A stretch of 64,000 nucleotides of DNA from assembly GCA_946811185.2 (NCBI GenBank), contig OX328099.1, positions 17,387,859 through 17,451,858 on the forward strand, read 5' to 3'. The notes beneath the pieces were generated by a model. The model ran no database searches. It saw nothing but the letters and a program-made list of their open reading frames with translations, and was not told the DNA's origin. Below, one piece after another: positions 1 through 10,850 of the stretch. The DNA comes from Hippopus hippopus (lineage: Eukaryota > Mollusca > Bivalvia > Cardiida > Cardiidae). The translations under genes were made by a program, and so were the position numbers. Within the stretch, counting starts at the first letter, position 1. Every line of letters begins with the position of its first letter.

Positions 1-138
1 TGAAAGGTTTGTGAAATACTGGTCAATCAATCAATCTTTTGTGAAAATCATAAAAAAAGTGCTGGTAACCAGCAAATTTCATTTTTCCATCATTGTTTGC
101 CAACCTTTCTGTGAGAAATCCAATTATTCAAGAGGCCT
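1..138. repeat. Degenerate MITE-A fragment with a SINE-like tail
   Basis: A TCAATCAATCAATC run at about 22-36 resembles the 3' tail of the S2 SINEs. The core GTGCTGGTAACCAGC near 59-74 is the MITE-A hairpin loop in decayed form, followed by a right-arm remnant. No intact ends are visible. Confidence 0.4.
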
Positions 139-362
139 TTAACTCTTTACCAAACGACAAAATTTTAGACTGGTCGAAATTGAAAGCATTTGCAGAAGAC
201 AAAGATGGTTCAAATGGCAGAATTTGTCCTTGATAGAGTAGAAAACACTGTGGGAAAAGGAGAAAATGCTGGTTACCAGCATTTTCTGCTTTTCCCACAA
301 TGTTTTCAAAAGGCTTCTTTCGTAGGGTTGTTAAAACCCGGGATTGTTTGGTAAAGAGTTAA
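139..362 (+). mobile_element. MITE-A, full length
   Basis: Bounded by TTAACTCTTTACCA at the left and TGGTAAAGAGTTAA at the right, so the ends are inverted repeats starting with TTAA. The centre is a long hairpin: GGAGAAAATGCTGG, TTA loop, then its complement. Length is 224 bp and there is no coding capacity. TTAA followed by CCCTTTACCA or CTCTTTACCA resembles piggyBac-type ends, which is an inference. A decayed second right arm (to about 466) starts at the shared TTAA. Confidence 0.85.
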
Positions 363-793
363 CTTTACCAAGCCTTTCAAAGACAAACAGCATCACATAA
401 GCCAAATTTAATTTGCTGTCTCCTTTCAATTTTGAAAATTCTAAACTTGTTTTCTGGCAATTAGATGGTCAGTATGTAATAACCACTGAAACAACCTGAG
501 AAAGAAAATAACATGATTGCAGCTGAAAAGCCTGCACTGTGTCTATGATATAATGCTCTCAGACATAACTGTCAGATTGGCTTCTTCATTCATTAGCTTA
601 GCTGGAATACATGAGAGTTGAATGAATCCGAAAAGGTCACTTGTCTTAAATTTATCATTGATTGCTGACAAATCAAAGGATTCTTCTCTGCTACCTAATT
701 ATGCTTAACATTTGAACTGTTGGCTGAGGTGATTGTTTTAACCTTTTGAATTCAAGTCCAGAATGCAAGGTGCATTTGATACATGATTTTTTT
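363..793. other. Mostly unassigned sequence
   Basis: The first 100 bases are a decayed MITE-A right arm ending near CTTGTTTTCTGGCAATTAG. The rest (467-793) shows no repeat, RNA or coding signal that I recognise. Confidence 0.4.
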
Positions 794-925
794 TTAACTC
801 TTTACCAAATGACCCTGGGTTCTAACGACCTGGTGAAATAGCCTTTTGAATAATCTGTTAACCTACATTTTGTTCTTTTTCCACAAAGTTTTCTACCCTT
901 GAAAAGACAATCTTTGTCATGTATA
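794..925 (-). mobile_element. MITE-A, truncated
   Basis: Starts TTAACTCTTTACCAAATGACC. The usual hairpin is replaced by a short unpaired stretch, then TTCCACAAAGTTTTCTACCC as in other minus-oriented copies. The right part is cut where the pogo-type element is inserted at the TA at 929-930. Confidence 0.6.
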
Positions 926-930
926 GAATA

Positions 931-1836
931 CAGTATAACCTGTCCAAACCAACCCCTAGATAATCTGATCCCCTATCCATTCCAGTCTGCGCTCGCGGTC
1001 CCGGCAAGTTCCTTCTTTATTTCATTATATTAATACCCAGGTAATCCGATCCCTGTCTACATCGAATACCGACCCCAATCGCAAGGCCCAACCAAAATTT
1101 ATTGCGTAAATTCCCCTAGATAATCTGATCATATATCTGTCATCAATCATGGATGTGTGAAATGGTTTATTGTTTGTCACAAACTGTCTATAAATCAATA
1201 TACCGTTACGTGTGATTCACTTAGTTGTTGAGGCTCGATAAGGGGAAAGTTTGAACGTAGACCCCTTCTTTTCTCGTTTATCGTCATCTGCAGTTATTTA
1301 TTATGACGAAAGCGAAAGTGAAAATGTGGCTGACATTGACAGTGACCTTTGTTCTAATAATCCACTTCCGGGGTCAGAATACACATATCAGCAAGTGCAT
1401 AATATGCTTTTGGAAATCCAGAATTTCGCCCTAATGAACGACAATTGGTATCTACAAGGGGTAGTGGAGCTCAAAACAATGACTGAACAGACAATTTTAA
1501 GACAAAAAGCCAAGGGCAAGCAACTGAAAATCAATTCTTTTTTTACGATGATAGTACTGTATTTTAAAATTTCCTAGTTTTGTAAATACAGTGTAGATCG
1601 GCATGCACATTTCATTTTTATTGAAACTAATGTGATTTCTGTTGTTTTAATTGTGATTTGACATACACGAGGATTAAATGAATGAAACCATGGACTAGTC
1701 TATCTGTTCACAGAGAAACAAGGTTCGGTAAGTGGAATTTCTTTAGCCATTCTTCACCCCTTGATAATCCGACCCCCTATACAAACCGACCTTTTTTCTC
1801 AGTCCGAGTGAGGGTCGGCATAGACAGGTTATACTG
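931..1836 (+). mobile_element. Internally deleted pogo/Tigger-type DNA transposon
   Basis: Perfect 14-bp inverted ends CAGTATAACCTGTC (931-944) and GACAGGTTATACTG (1823-1836), each flanked by TA (929-930 and 1837-1838), the target duplication of the Tc1/mariner-pogo group. Sub-terminal copies of a CCCCTAGATAATCTGATC-like motif recur at 953, 1036, 1112 and, varied, 1756. At 906 bp it is far too short for an intact Tigger (about 2-3 kb) and keeps only the 3' part of a transposase frame (see 1251-1577). Confidence 0.8.
1251..1577 (+). pseudogene. Pogo/Tigger transposase, C-terminal remnant
   Basis: An open frame of 108 codons with no ATG: it begins after an in-frame stop and is read from TTG. 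It has an acidic segment (residues 19-32, DESESENVADIDSD), then an amphipathic stretch with hydrophobic residues at helical spacing (QVHNMLLEIQNFALM), and near the end KQLKINSFF (residues 90-98). Tigger/jerky/CENP-B-like transposases commonly close with an acidic linker, a short helical region and a KQ-x-KI-x-FF tail, so this is read as their C-terminus. The CENP-B-type DNA-binding and DDE catalytic domains are absent, deleted from the host element. The frame lies between matching inverted ends, which supports the reading. The product cannot be active. A chance frame is possible but less likely given the matching ends. Confidence 0.6.
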
Positions 1837-1842
1837 TATCAC

Positions 1843-1972
1843 ATTTTATTCACTTCTTCACCACACAACAAAATTTTAGACTTGTCTAAATTCAAAGAAT
1901 TTGCAGACAACTAATCAAAGGATGCTCAAATGTTGACACTTGCCTTTAATTAAGTAGAAAGATTGTGGAGAA
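1843..1972 (+). mobile_element. MITE-A left arm, truncated
   Basis: Reads CACACAACAAAATTTTAGAC, then the usual left-arm text down to GTAGAAAGATTGTGGAG. It is cut at a poly-G run (1973-1983) where pearl-like core sequence begins. Confidence 0.65.
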
Positions 1973-1983
1973 AGGGGGGGGGG

Positions 1984-2437
1984 TCACAAGTTTTACATGG
2001 GCTTATATAGCAAAATCTTTTGGTTCTAACCCATAAAGCCTAGGGCTACCAGAATTGGCTTTCTGCTTCATCTGATGGACCTATATTAACTTCAAATTAT
2101 AGCACAGGGCCAAATTCGCCCCACTCCAGGTGTCACAAGTTTTACATGGAGTTATATAGGGAAGACTTTAAAAATCTTCTGGTTCTTAGTCATTTGGGGT
2201 AGGGCCACCAAATTTGGCATTTAGCTTCATTTAATGAACCTGTACGAAGATTCTTCAAATCATAGCCCTCGAGTTAAAATTGGCCCTTTCCTGGGGGTCA
2301 CATGGGCTTTTACAGAGAAAACTTAGGAAGTGTTCTTGTTCAAAACCACTGGGCCTAGAACTGTAGTTCGGTGTGTATGCTTTGTACTTATTAGCCGGGG
2401 GGGGGGGGGGTTGCAGGGCCATCATGGCCCTTTTGTT
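1984..2437 (+). mobile_element. Pearl-like element, 5'-truncated
   Basis: Two to three diverged core units begin GGTCACAAGTTTTACATGG and contain CCTAGGGCTACCA, the same core family as at 43406-44483. It ends in the right-end palindrome GGGCCATCATGGCCC followed by TTTTGTT. The left end and microsatellite are missing. A second poly-G run (about 2397-2410) precedes the right end. Confidence 0.65.
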
Positions 2438-2454
2438 AAGAGCGCACAAAGATT

Positions 2455-2530
2455 TGCCAGAATACGTTGCAAAGTAGTGGAAAGTGTAGATCAAAGATCA
2501 GACTGCATTTTCGACACATGCACTACAAAG
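2455..2530. repeat. MITE-B fragment
   Basis: AGTGTAGATCAAAGATCAGACTGC is the left half of the MITE-B palindrome; the right half is not preserved. Confidence 0.4.
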
Positions 2531-2559
2531 CAAGAAAAGTTGTGCTTGGTGCTCTATTT

Positions 2560-3153
2560 GCTACTTAAGAATTAGAAAATGGAAGAATAGTTTGCTGAAT
2601 GCAGAAACTTGATGAGACAGACTGTCCTAGCAGAAAGCCAGAAAAGAAGAAAAGAAAGGGTAATAAGAAGGCAACCAGTGCATCATGAAAAATATTTGAT
2701 AAACAGTTCTTTTTTTTTTTATGAATTAAGAAAGAACAAAAGGTGACTTGACAGGATCAAAAAGGATGGTAAAAAACTGATACTGGATCAAAGCTCTAGA
2801 TTCACTGAAGCTAACAAGTAACCAGGTTTGCAAGTAAATGATAACATTCATTAACATTAAAGAGGTGCTTCACTTTTTTCATATGCAAAATGATTTATCT
2901 GTAAGCAAACTTGAGAGCAATTGTTTCCAAGACTTTGATGCAGAGGAAATTTAAACCTGTTATAGGATAGGCTGTTGACTTGTAACACCTTTTGAAATGC
3001 TAGGTGGAGCAAATACATGCCAGGTGAAGCGCAGCGAAACTTGCAATATGTGCATGTGACCAAGACTTTGGATATTTCTACACAAAAGTTTCTAAGTAAA
3101 CTAATGTAGAATAATTATAAGAAATGCCTTACTGAAAGAAAGATAAATTGTTG
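2560..3153. other. Unassigned sequence
   Basis: I see no coding exon, tRNA-like head or family repeat here, only short A/T runs. Confidence 0.3.
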
Positions 3154-3265
3154 TTAACCCTTGTAGTTCTACACTTGCATCTAATGGCTTTTGCGGAACA
3201 GTGTAGATTAAGATTAGACTGCAGAGAATTGATCTACAGCATCTGCTTCTTTGCAAGGTATTTTT
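3154..3265. mobile_element. MITE-B, partial
   Basis: Starts TTAACCCTTG and carries GTGTAGATTAAGATTAGACTGC followed by a degraded right palindrome arm (TTGATCTACAGC). No closing TTAA is seen. Confidence 0.5.
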
Positions 3266-3899
3266 ATAAAAACAGCTTTTGAATTGTAATATCTTCAATC
3301 TTAGTTCTGACTAAGAATGTCCATTTCATTTATATAGGACAATATGTCTAACAGTACAGTAGTTGAGGCATGTCTCGGTAATTAATGTTTAGAAGGATTA
3401 TTTGTTAAGCTTCAGTAAATGTTAATTTTCCCTGAAGTGTTCTTCAACCTTTGCGTCATGGTCCAACTCTCTGTGAAGAAAACAGCCTGTTTATGCCAAT
3501 TTATTTGGTGGGGGAAAAGTAGACTGGTTCCAGACAACTTTTAAATTGAATTTCCTTCTTTGAACAGTGAATAATATGTGGTGATGGCTGATTAGTTTTG
3601 ACTTCTGCCAGAAAATATGCAATGCTTATAATATAAATTGGTGATTAAAAGGTAAAATCAATGATTAAACAGGGCTAGGGTCTCTGGAGAATTTATTAAA
3701 TGGATATATTTTATAGATTTTAGCTAGGAAACGGAGAGAAAATCCTCTTTATTTTATCCTATTATTGAACTTTGTTGTGATTCTAAAGCAAACACAAGCT
3801 ACTCAGATAGTATTGAAACTATATGAATGTCCAAAGCAACCAGCTTGAAAACAAAATAGTGTGAACCATTGAGATTATTTTGCTCTGCAGTCAAAAATG
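3266..3899. other. Unassigned sequence
   Basis: No recognised repeat end, coding region or RNA gene. Base composition is like the rest of the window. Confidence 0.3.
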
Positions 3900-4127
3900 T
3901 TAAAACCCTTTACCATACAATCCAGAGTTTTAATGACCACCATGTAGAGGACTTAAGTAAACATTGTGAGAAAGAAAGAAAATGCTGGTAACCAGCATTT
4001 TCTCCTTTTCCAACAATATTTTTTAACCTTTCACGGAAAGATCTCATATTTTGAGCCACAATTAATCAATCATCTGCAACTGCTCTCAGTTAGGACATGT
4101 CTAAAAATTTGTGTGATAAAAAGTTAA
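3900..4127 (-). mobile_element. MITE-A, full length
   Basis: TTAA at both ends (3900-3903 and 4124-4127), with hairpin AGAAAATGCTGGTAACCAGC at about 3977-3996. The right end has drifted (GATAAAAAGTTAA). Confidence 0.8.
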
Positions 4128-4147
4128 GGTTAAGATTAGGGTATCTC

Positions 4148-4370
4148 TTTTTCAGAAGACAAAATCTTAGAACAATCCATATCGAAAGCTTCTGCAGATG
4201 GCTAATATGGCTAAAATCAATTATTGTTTTTCTTTAATAGTGTGAAAAAAGTTGTTTGGAAAAGAGACAATGCTGCTTACTAGAACTTTCTCCTTTCCTT
4301 ACAAGGTGTCAAAAGCCTTGTCTTTAAGGGTAGCTAAAACATGGGACTGTTTGGTGATGGGTAAACTCAA
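4148..4370 (+). mobile_element. MITE-A, degenerate
   Basis: Left arm recognisable as AGACAAAATCTTAGAACAATCC, right arm as GGGACTGTTTGGTGATGGG. The hairpin has decayed (AATGCTGCTTACTAGAAC). It lies about 20 bp beyond the copy ending at 4127, in the opposite orientation. Confidence 0.6.
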
Positions 4371-4429
4371 ATTACGGTCAGATTCATGCAGATGGTTGGA
4401 GTGTCACTTGACAAGGTATCTTTTTCTTG

Positions 4430-4812
4430 TTATGTCTCCCCCATTCAGGGTAGGGAGACATATTGTTTTTCCCCGTGCGTCCGTCTGTCTGTCTGTCCGT
4501 CACAAATCATGTCGGCTCTATAACTCGAAAACCTTTTAAGATATTTTGATAAAACTTCACACATTTGTAAAGCACCGTGAGACAAAATGTCATGCACAAG
4601 AACCATAACTCTGGCTTGTATATTTTTCGAGTTCTTTTCCTTTGATTATTTTCCTTACTCATTTTGCGAACAATTTCGTGTCCGCTCTATAACTCGAAAA
4701 CCGTTAGAGAAAAATGACCATTATTTTAGTTAGAAATTGCCTTGGTGACATATCAATCCTTCTGACACCAAAAAGGGGGGAGACATCTGTTTTTTTGTAG
4801 AAAAACAAGTTC
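4430..4812 (+). mobile_element. Pearl-like element variant with GGGAGACA ends
   Basis: Left terminal palindrome TGTCTCCC...GGGAGACA (4433-4461), then a CCGT/CTGT microsatellite (4478-4500), then two related core segments each holding CTCTATAACTCGAAAACC. The right side repeats GGGGAGACATCTG and ends AAAACAAGTTCTAGT. It has the pearl plan but different termini from the AGCTCACCTGAGC group. Confidence 0.55.
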
Positions 4813-4872
4813 TAGTCCTCTTTTTGTTGTTAGCCATGAAGCATTAAATAAGGTCAAAACACAAACTAAAAT

Positions 4873-4877
<5 letters not shown>

Positions 4878-4912
<35 letters not shown>
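4878..4912. repeat. (GT)n microsatellite
   Basis: About 17 uninterrupted GT units. Confidence 0.9.
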
Positions 4913-4917
<5 letters not shown>

Positions 4918-5482
4918 GTACATCTTTCGTGTCTGGGTTAGCCCTATTAAATAAATGAATAAGAGGCTAATCTTAAATTATTTCTGCTGGTGTGGTAAGA
5001 CTTTATGCAAAAGGATTGTAAGTTAGAGTCATTCTTAAGTACCTATTTTATCAAAGTAACTGTCCAGGAAAGCCATGTAAATGTGCTAGTGATGGCATTT
5101 TATTGGCTAATCAGTAAATCTGATGTGACAAACTGCAGCATCAAGCCATTAGGCTTCCTGCCTAAACCATTTGCACAGTCATTGTCAATAACCTTCTATT
5201 CTTTCCTAACCTTTACTTTTGTTCAGGAATGTTTCCTTGCATTAGTTTTAAGGAAAAATTAGAGAAAATTTCTGACAGTTATTTTGGACAAAATCCCAGT
5301 ATATTGATCTTTTTTCCGCTCCATTTTCTTCTATATTGATATTGCATTATCTTTTACTTTAGCTTTTAAACCTTTTACAGTGTTTCAGTGACCCTTGGGA
5401 AGAGGGCTTTTCAACAAGTTCGTCAGAAAAGGAAAGAATTGCATTTTCTCCTCCTCAGCAATTTAACTGATAATGTAAAATA
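4913..5482. other. Unassigned sequence
   Basis: A short open frame at 5005-5262 has no recognisable domain and no flanking gene signals, so I treat it as chance. Confidence 0.3.
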
Positions 5483-5857
5483 TTAAAGGCCCAGTAAAGG
5501 CCAAAATATCAAAGCAGGTGTCATAATACATTTAAATTTAAATCATACCATTTAAAAGTATGGAAAATATTGTGGAGATGACAGTCTTTTATCATTTGGT
5601 GGGGCCATAATTATATTAGTCGCTGGCAGAAAAAAGAATTTTAGAATCAGGCAAAAAGTGAACAAAAGACACAGCTACCTGGCAGGTTGTAACCTAGTTT
5701 TGAAATTAATTTCTCTGTCAGTGACTAACACTTGGACCAACCGCAAAATGACAGATTGTCATCTTCACAATAATTTCCAGACTTTTAAATGGTATGATAG
5801 ATTTAAATGCATTTAAACACCAGCTTTGTTTACATTTGGCCTTTATTGTCACTTTAA
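5483..5857 (+). mobile_element. MITE-C, full length
   Basis: TTAAAGGCCCAGTAAAGGCC at the left; the right end is the inverse (GGCCTTTATTGTCACTTTAA) with TTAA at 5854-5857. Internal palindromic features include ATTTAAATTTAAAT and ATACCATTTAAAAGTATGG. No coding capacity. TTAA followed by purines (AGG) resembles Kolobok-type MITEs (inference). Confidence 0.8.
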
Positions 5858-5924
5858 GGTTTTGTTAGGTTATACAGAGTTCAGAATCAGAGCTGTTGGG
5901 TATCTTTCTATTAGTTTGGTGCCT

Positions 5925-6153
5925 TTAACCCTTTACCACACGGCAAAATTTAAGACCTATCCAAATTGAAAGCATTTGCAGGCGACAATTTCATAGTGGC
6001 TCAAATGACGCAACTTTTCTTTGATAGGGTAGAAAACTTTGTGGGAAAAGGAGAAAATGCTGGTTACCAGCATTTTCTCCTTTTCCCACAATGTTTTCAA
6101 AAGGCCTCTTTTTTAGGGGCGTCAAAAGGCGTCATTGTGTGGTAAAGGGTTAA
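5925..6153 (+). mobile_element. MITE-A, full length with intact hairpin
   Basis: TTAACCCTTTACCACACGG left end and GGTAAAGGGTTAA right end, 229 bp. The hairpin arms from TTGTGGGAAAAGGAG to its complement are perfect over about 25 bp around a TTA loop. Confidence 0.9.
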
Positions 6154-6177
6154 GGATTGTCAGAAAGGAAATAAAAG

Positions 6178-6340
6178 TTAACCCTCTCAGTACTAAGCAA
6201 ATTACATGTTAAGTCAGAGCTGAAGATATACATATTGAAATGTCAAAGCAATATTAAAGCAGACAGTGTTGACAAAAGATCTCATGGATTTTCTGTGCGG
6301 CCTCATCTTGATCTACACTTTAAGCTGAAGTAATTGAAGG
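6178..6340. repeat. MITE-B-like, very degenerate
   Basis: Begins TTAACCCTCTCAG and has AGACAGTGTTGAC plus CATCTTGATCTACACT, echoing the MITE-B palindrome. The ends are not certain. Confidence 0.3.
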
Positions 6341-6508
6341 TTTCAGAACAAAAACTGTTAAATATTGCCTTCAGTTTTTTGGGAAGAGATACACTAGTCT
6401 ATCATTTGACAAGGACTTTTTATCAATTAGATAGAATGAGCATTTGGTATAATTTTTGTGTCATTATTGTAGTTAAGCCTTGACTTTATAAGAATTCCTC
6501 CAAGAGCT

Positions 6509-8012
6509 TTTAGCTCACCTGAGCACGAAGTACTCAGGATGAGCTATTGTGATCACTCACCGTCTGTCATCCGTCTGTCATCCGTCCGTCCGTCGTCTGT
6601 CCGTCCGTCCGTTCACATTTTTTTGTTTACACTATAGCATCTACAATTTTTAACCAATCAGCACAAAACTTAGTCAAAATATAAATGACCATAAGATCTC
6701 GGATGAGTTCGATAATGGGTCTAATCAGACCAGAACAACTGGAGTTATTTGCCCTTGAATTAGAAAAATTGCTATATTTGACTTTGTTTACACTCTAGCA
6801 TCTACAACTATTAACCAATCAGCACCAAACTTAGTCAAAATATATATGACCATAAGATCTCGGATGAGTTCGATTATGGGTCTAATCGGACCAGAACAAC
6901 AGGAGTTATTTACCCTTGAATTAGAAAAATTGCTATATTTGACTTTGTTTACACTCTAGCATCAACAATTTTTAACCAATCAGTACCAAACTTGATCAAA
7001 ATATATATGACCATAAGATCTCGGATGAGTTCGATTATGGGTGTAATCAGACCAGAACGACTGGAGTTATTTGCCTTTGAATTAGAAAGTTCTTTAGAAT
7101 AGTTCTTTGTCTGGAGCATAACTTTGTCATCTCCAGTCCGATTGACTTGAAACTTGGCATTTGTGTTTGTTGCAATAATACGGAGTGCAATGTGAAAGAA
7201 CCATAACTCTACCTTGTACTGTCTATGAGTTATTTCCCTTTGATCATCGTTTTAACAGCATTTTCTGCTTGTCCTTTATAACACTGTCATCTCTAGCCTG
7301 AACATCTTCTATTTGGTATGCATGATTGTTGAAAAATTACGGAGTGCAGTGCACAAGAACCATTACTCTTCCTAGCATGAATTTGGAGTTATTCCCCCTT
7401 TGACCTTCATTTTTATAGCATTTCTTGCTTGTCCAGAGCAAAACTTTGTCGTCTTAAGTAGGAATGACTTGAAATATGGTATGCTTATTTGTTGCAATAT
7501 TTGGAAGTGCAGTGCACAAGAATTGTATCTCTACCTCATGCTGTCTTTGAGTTTTTTCCCTTTGATCATCATTTTAACAGCATTTAGTGCTTGTCCGGAA
7601 TATAACTTTGTCATCTCAAGTCAGAACGACTTCAAACTCGGTATGCATGTTTGTTGCAATATTACGGAGTACAGTGCACAAGAACAGTAACTCTACCTAG
7701 CGCTGATTTTGAGTAATTCCACTTTGATCTTCATTTTTACAGTATTTCTTGCTTGTCCGGAACGGAACTTTGAAGTCTCAAGTCAAATTGACTTGAGACT
7801 TGGTAAAAATGTTTGTTGCATTACTTGCCCTTTGCGATTATTATACCTCCTCGACAACTGGCGGTAGGACGGGCATATCTTGCAACAATTTGCCACTCTT
7901 GTTTGATTATCATTTGGCCTTGAACCTCGATATTTGGTATTTATCTTTATTGTAGACCTTTACTGCTTAGTACTCAGGTGAGCGATATAGGACCATCATG
8001 GTCCTCTTGTTT
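6509..8012 (+). mobile_element. Pearl-like (HINE/Helentron-type) element, full length
   Basis: The left end TAGCTCACCTGAGCAC (6511) forms a palindrome with TACTCAGGATGAGC. A CCGT microsatellite follows (about 6566-6612). There are two different tandem core arrays: three units of about 160 bp (6626-7090, each with TTTACACTCTAGCATC and GATCTCGGATGAGTTCG) and five units of about 160 bp (7110-7835, each with an AACTTTGTCATCTC-like block and TTGTTGCAATA). The right end has GTACTCAGGTGAGCG, inverse to the left end, then hairpin GGACCATCATGGTCC and TCTTGTT. This is the plan reported for bivalve pearl elements. It encodes nothing and would need a Helentron Rep/helicase in trans. Confidence 0.75.
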
Positions 8013-9527
8013 GTTATGGATTAGATAATGTAGCACCTGCTTTTGGATTTATACCCAATATTAACATGTGAAAAAAAAATCAGTGCAGTGGGCTCAAATG
8101 AACCTGTAATCTTGACTTTTTCATTCAAGCATATTTACATATTGGTAGTCATAGAAGTAAGAATATTATTTGGTACATAGTGGTTTCATAATTTTAGGCA
8201 ACAAATAGTGATTATAAACTGTTATATCATGTTCCAAAGGAAAATCAATTTGTTTGATATAAGTGTAAATAACTTGAGGGAGAATAAACGAAAGATAAAT
8301 ACAATGCACTGGCTATATTTTGGGTGTAAACATCTTGGTTTTTATATCCTGGGATAGGGTGCATTAATGAAATCCTGCTTTGAAGGGGCATGCATCTTTG
8401 AGGGATGTATGCATTTTCTGCATAAGTAACATGCAACAAATCAGTACCAAACTTTGTAGGGATCCTTTACTTAGCTAGTATCCTAGAGCCACACTTGTCA
8501 AATCTTTGAAAAGTGTGTAATACAGCCTAAAATTCATAAAAGAATTTGTGTCATGTGACGAAGATGGCTGCCATGACTAAGAGTGACCAATAACATTAAA
8601 AAAATCTTCTCTGCCAGAATTGGATGTTATTTTGAATTGAAACTTTACACTCATGATTAGTATCAGAAGTTATGGAGTTTGTTTAAATGTTAAGCATAGG
8701 TTGATCTTTGACAAATATCACGCTACCTACGGTTTGAGATTTCGGATAACTGACCTGTTACATGAAAAATTTTTAAAACAGAATCATGTTACCAACCTGT
8801 TGCATGAGAAATGACCAAAACAAAAACTTTCTTGAACTTGTAATTCAGTTATTCTCCTCCCAAACAAGATTATGAATGATAACCTGGCACAATTTGATTA
8901 GCAGCAAAAAAAAGCATGAACTGTTTGCACATGCTATTTGATCCCCAAGACCCTATCTTGAAGCCAATTGCCAATTGTCTACTTGATACCCAGGATACTG
9001 TTGAAGAGATTTTATATTGGATTCTGTATTTTCAGGATCAGACTCAAGGTAGATCAGACAACAAATTTTGCCAACAAAAGGACATTCAGATTCTGTCAGA
9101 ATGCTATCAGTACTGTATATTTCACTCTTACAATGTATGACATCGTTAGTTTATTATGTCAAACAAAAAAATGTCATTTTAAACTTATGCACTTTGTCAG
9201 AAGAAGAATTAGTGACAATTACCGGAATCATTAAAACTGGAAAGTTTGGTTGACATGGTAACTAATTTTGAAAACAAAATCTGTGTATTGCTGTTTATGG
9301 CTGACATTGGGATGTTTCCAATGCGTAATTTCGCTCTCAAAATTAAGTCTAATTGAACAGTATATAGACACTCAACCAGTAAATTTATTGTTTTGTTCCT
9401 TAGCAAAGAAGGTTATTGCTCTTTGTAGCTAATAATTAGCTTGGAAAGACATACCTTTCTATGTGGGGGAAACTTGTTTTAACCTGAGGCCTAATTCCAT
9501 TGCTTCAGCAGTCGGTGCTTTCTTCAC
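8013..9527. other. Unassigned sequence
   Basis: About 1.5 kb without a repeat end or gene that I can support. Three overlapping short frames at 8916-9253 lie in different frames of the same stretch and show no domain or splice context. Confidence 0.3.
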
Positions 9528-9754
9528 TTAACTCTTTACCAAACCACAAATTTTAGACTTGTCCAAACTAAAAGCATTTACAGACAACAAACTAAATGTG
9601 ATTCAAAAATCAAAATTTGTGTATAGAAGGTTAGAAATATTTTGGGAATAGGGGACAATGCCGGTTTCCCGTATTTTCTCCTGTTTACACAATATTTTCA
9701 AAGGCTTTTTTTCTCTGGATCGTTTGAACAAGGGATTGTTTGGTAGAGGGTTAA
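9528..9754 (+). mobile_element. MITE-A, full length, degenerate hairpin
   Basis: TTAACTCTTTACCAAACCAC left end and TGGTAGAGGGTTAA right end. The hairpin is damaged: GGGGACAATGCCGGTTTCCC no longer pairs cleanly. Confidence 0.75.
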
Positions 9755-9875
9755 AATAATGCAATTGAAAAGGTGTTTTGACAGCTTAATTTATCAGAAA
9801 AACTGCATGTTAAAGTCAAGATGCTTGAAAAGTTTCAAGAATTGCTCTGTATTATTGATTAAATTTATAAATGTA

Positions 9876-10844
9876 CGAGGGTTGATTAGGAAGTTCATAG
9901 GCGGTTGCTAGGATATAAAAACATTAATCTGTGATCATGTATTTCAGGTATATTTTTAAAGGTTGACATGTTTTCTCTGCGATGCATAAATGTTATTTAA
10001 AAATGTTCAACAAAGGAAAAGTTACAGCTCCCAACAATAAGGCAGTAATCCATACCAGAGCACACCAGTGAACAACTAGCAACATCGTTAAAAAGTCAAA
10101 GATTTAATCACACTTTTCAATGTAATCTCCCTAGATTCGAATACATTTTTGTGTCTTTGTAAAAATTTATCACGTGAATCATTGTACCAGCTACAGAAGC
10201 GTAGATCACTAGTGTCGTGAAATTGCACACCTCATTGCACTGCTTTGATCTCAGGAAAAACTCTAAAGTCCAGCTTGATTGTCATCCTCAACAGAACTTG
10301 TTTCTTCACAAAATTGTCAATGCTGCCTAAAACAAAGCACTGTGCTGTATTTCTTCATCACACTCGAACTTTGCAAAAACTTTAAAGTATTAGTAAGTAT
10401 TTTTGTCAAATCCCACACAGGATTTAATTGCTGTCTTTAACTCGATATCACCAGTTTAGGTCATGATTTTGAAATTTCTGTCAGTGATAATGCCTCGAAA
10501 ATTGTTATAACATATGAAACAGAAGTGAAAGAAAACATCAGCATTTCCAGATATAAAGTTAGGATTGTCATCAGCCAGCAGACGACTTTGCAGAGTTGTA
10601 TGCAAAAGGAAAAGCATGAAAATGCGGTAGTTATCTGTTTAGGGCTTGGTCTAAGGTCTGCATAGTTTTATGTGCTCCAGGTATACTGATGTAAGTAATT
10701 AAGCGAATACTTTAAGATTTATTTGTTTTTCGATGGCATACTTGTAAGAAAGATTTGATGTTAGATTTCTGTAAGTTTCATAGAAATGTGATTAATAATG
10801 TAGACATTATACAAACATTCTCAGAACTTCCCAAGCAACCCTCA
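9876..10844 (-). mobile_element. Decayed mariner-type element
   Basis: Inverted ends CGAGGGTTGATTAGGAAGTT (9876) and, inverted, TGAGGGTTGCTTGGGAAGTT (right end 10844), each next to TA (9874-9875, 10845-10846). At 969 bp it is shorter than a complete mariner (about 1.3 kb). The ends differ from those of the mariner at 36143, so this is a separate lineage. Confidence 0.7.
10106..10147 (-). pseudogene. Mariner transposase C-terminal remnant
   Basis: The minus strand reads CIRI-stop-GDYIEKCD-stop, matching the C-terminal signature of mariner transposases (C-I-x-x-x-GDYIEK) just before their stop codon. An in-frame TAG splits it, and upstream sequence shifts frame repeatedly, so the gene is long dead. 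Its position near the left end and its minus strand fit the host element. Confidence 0.6.
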
Positions 10845-10850
10845 TACTTT

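Noticed and set aside
6626..7835. CRISPR-like or satellite array
   Set aside because: Units of about 160 bp are adjacent with no short repeat/unique spacer pattern. They are the core arrays of one pearl-like element.
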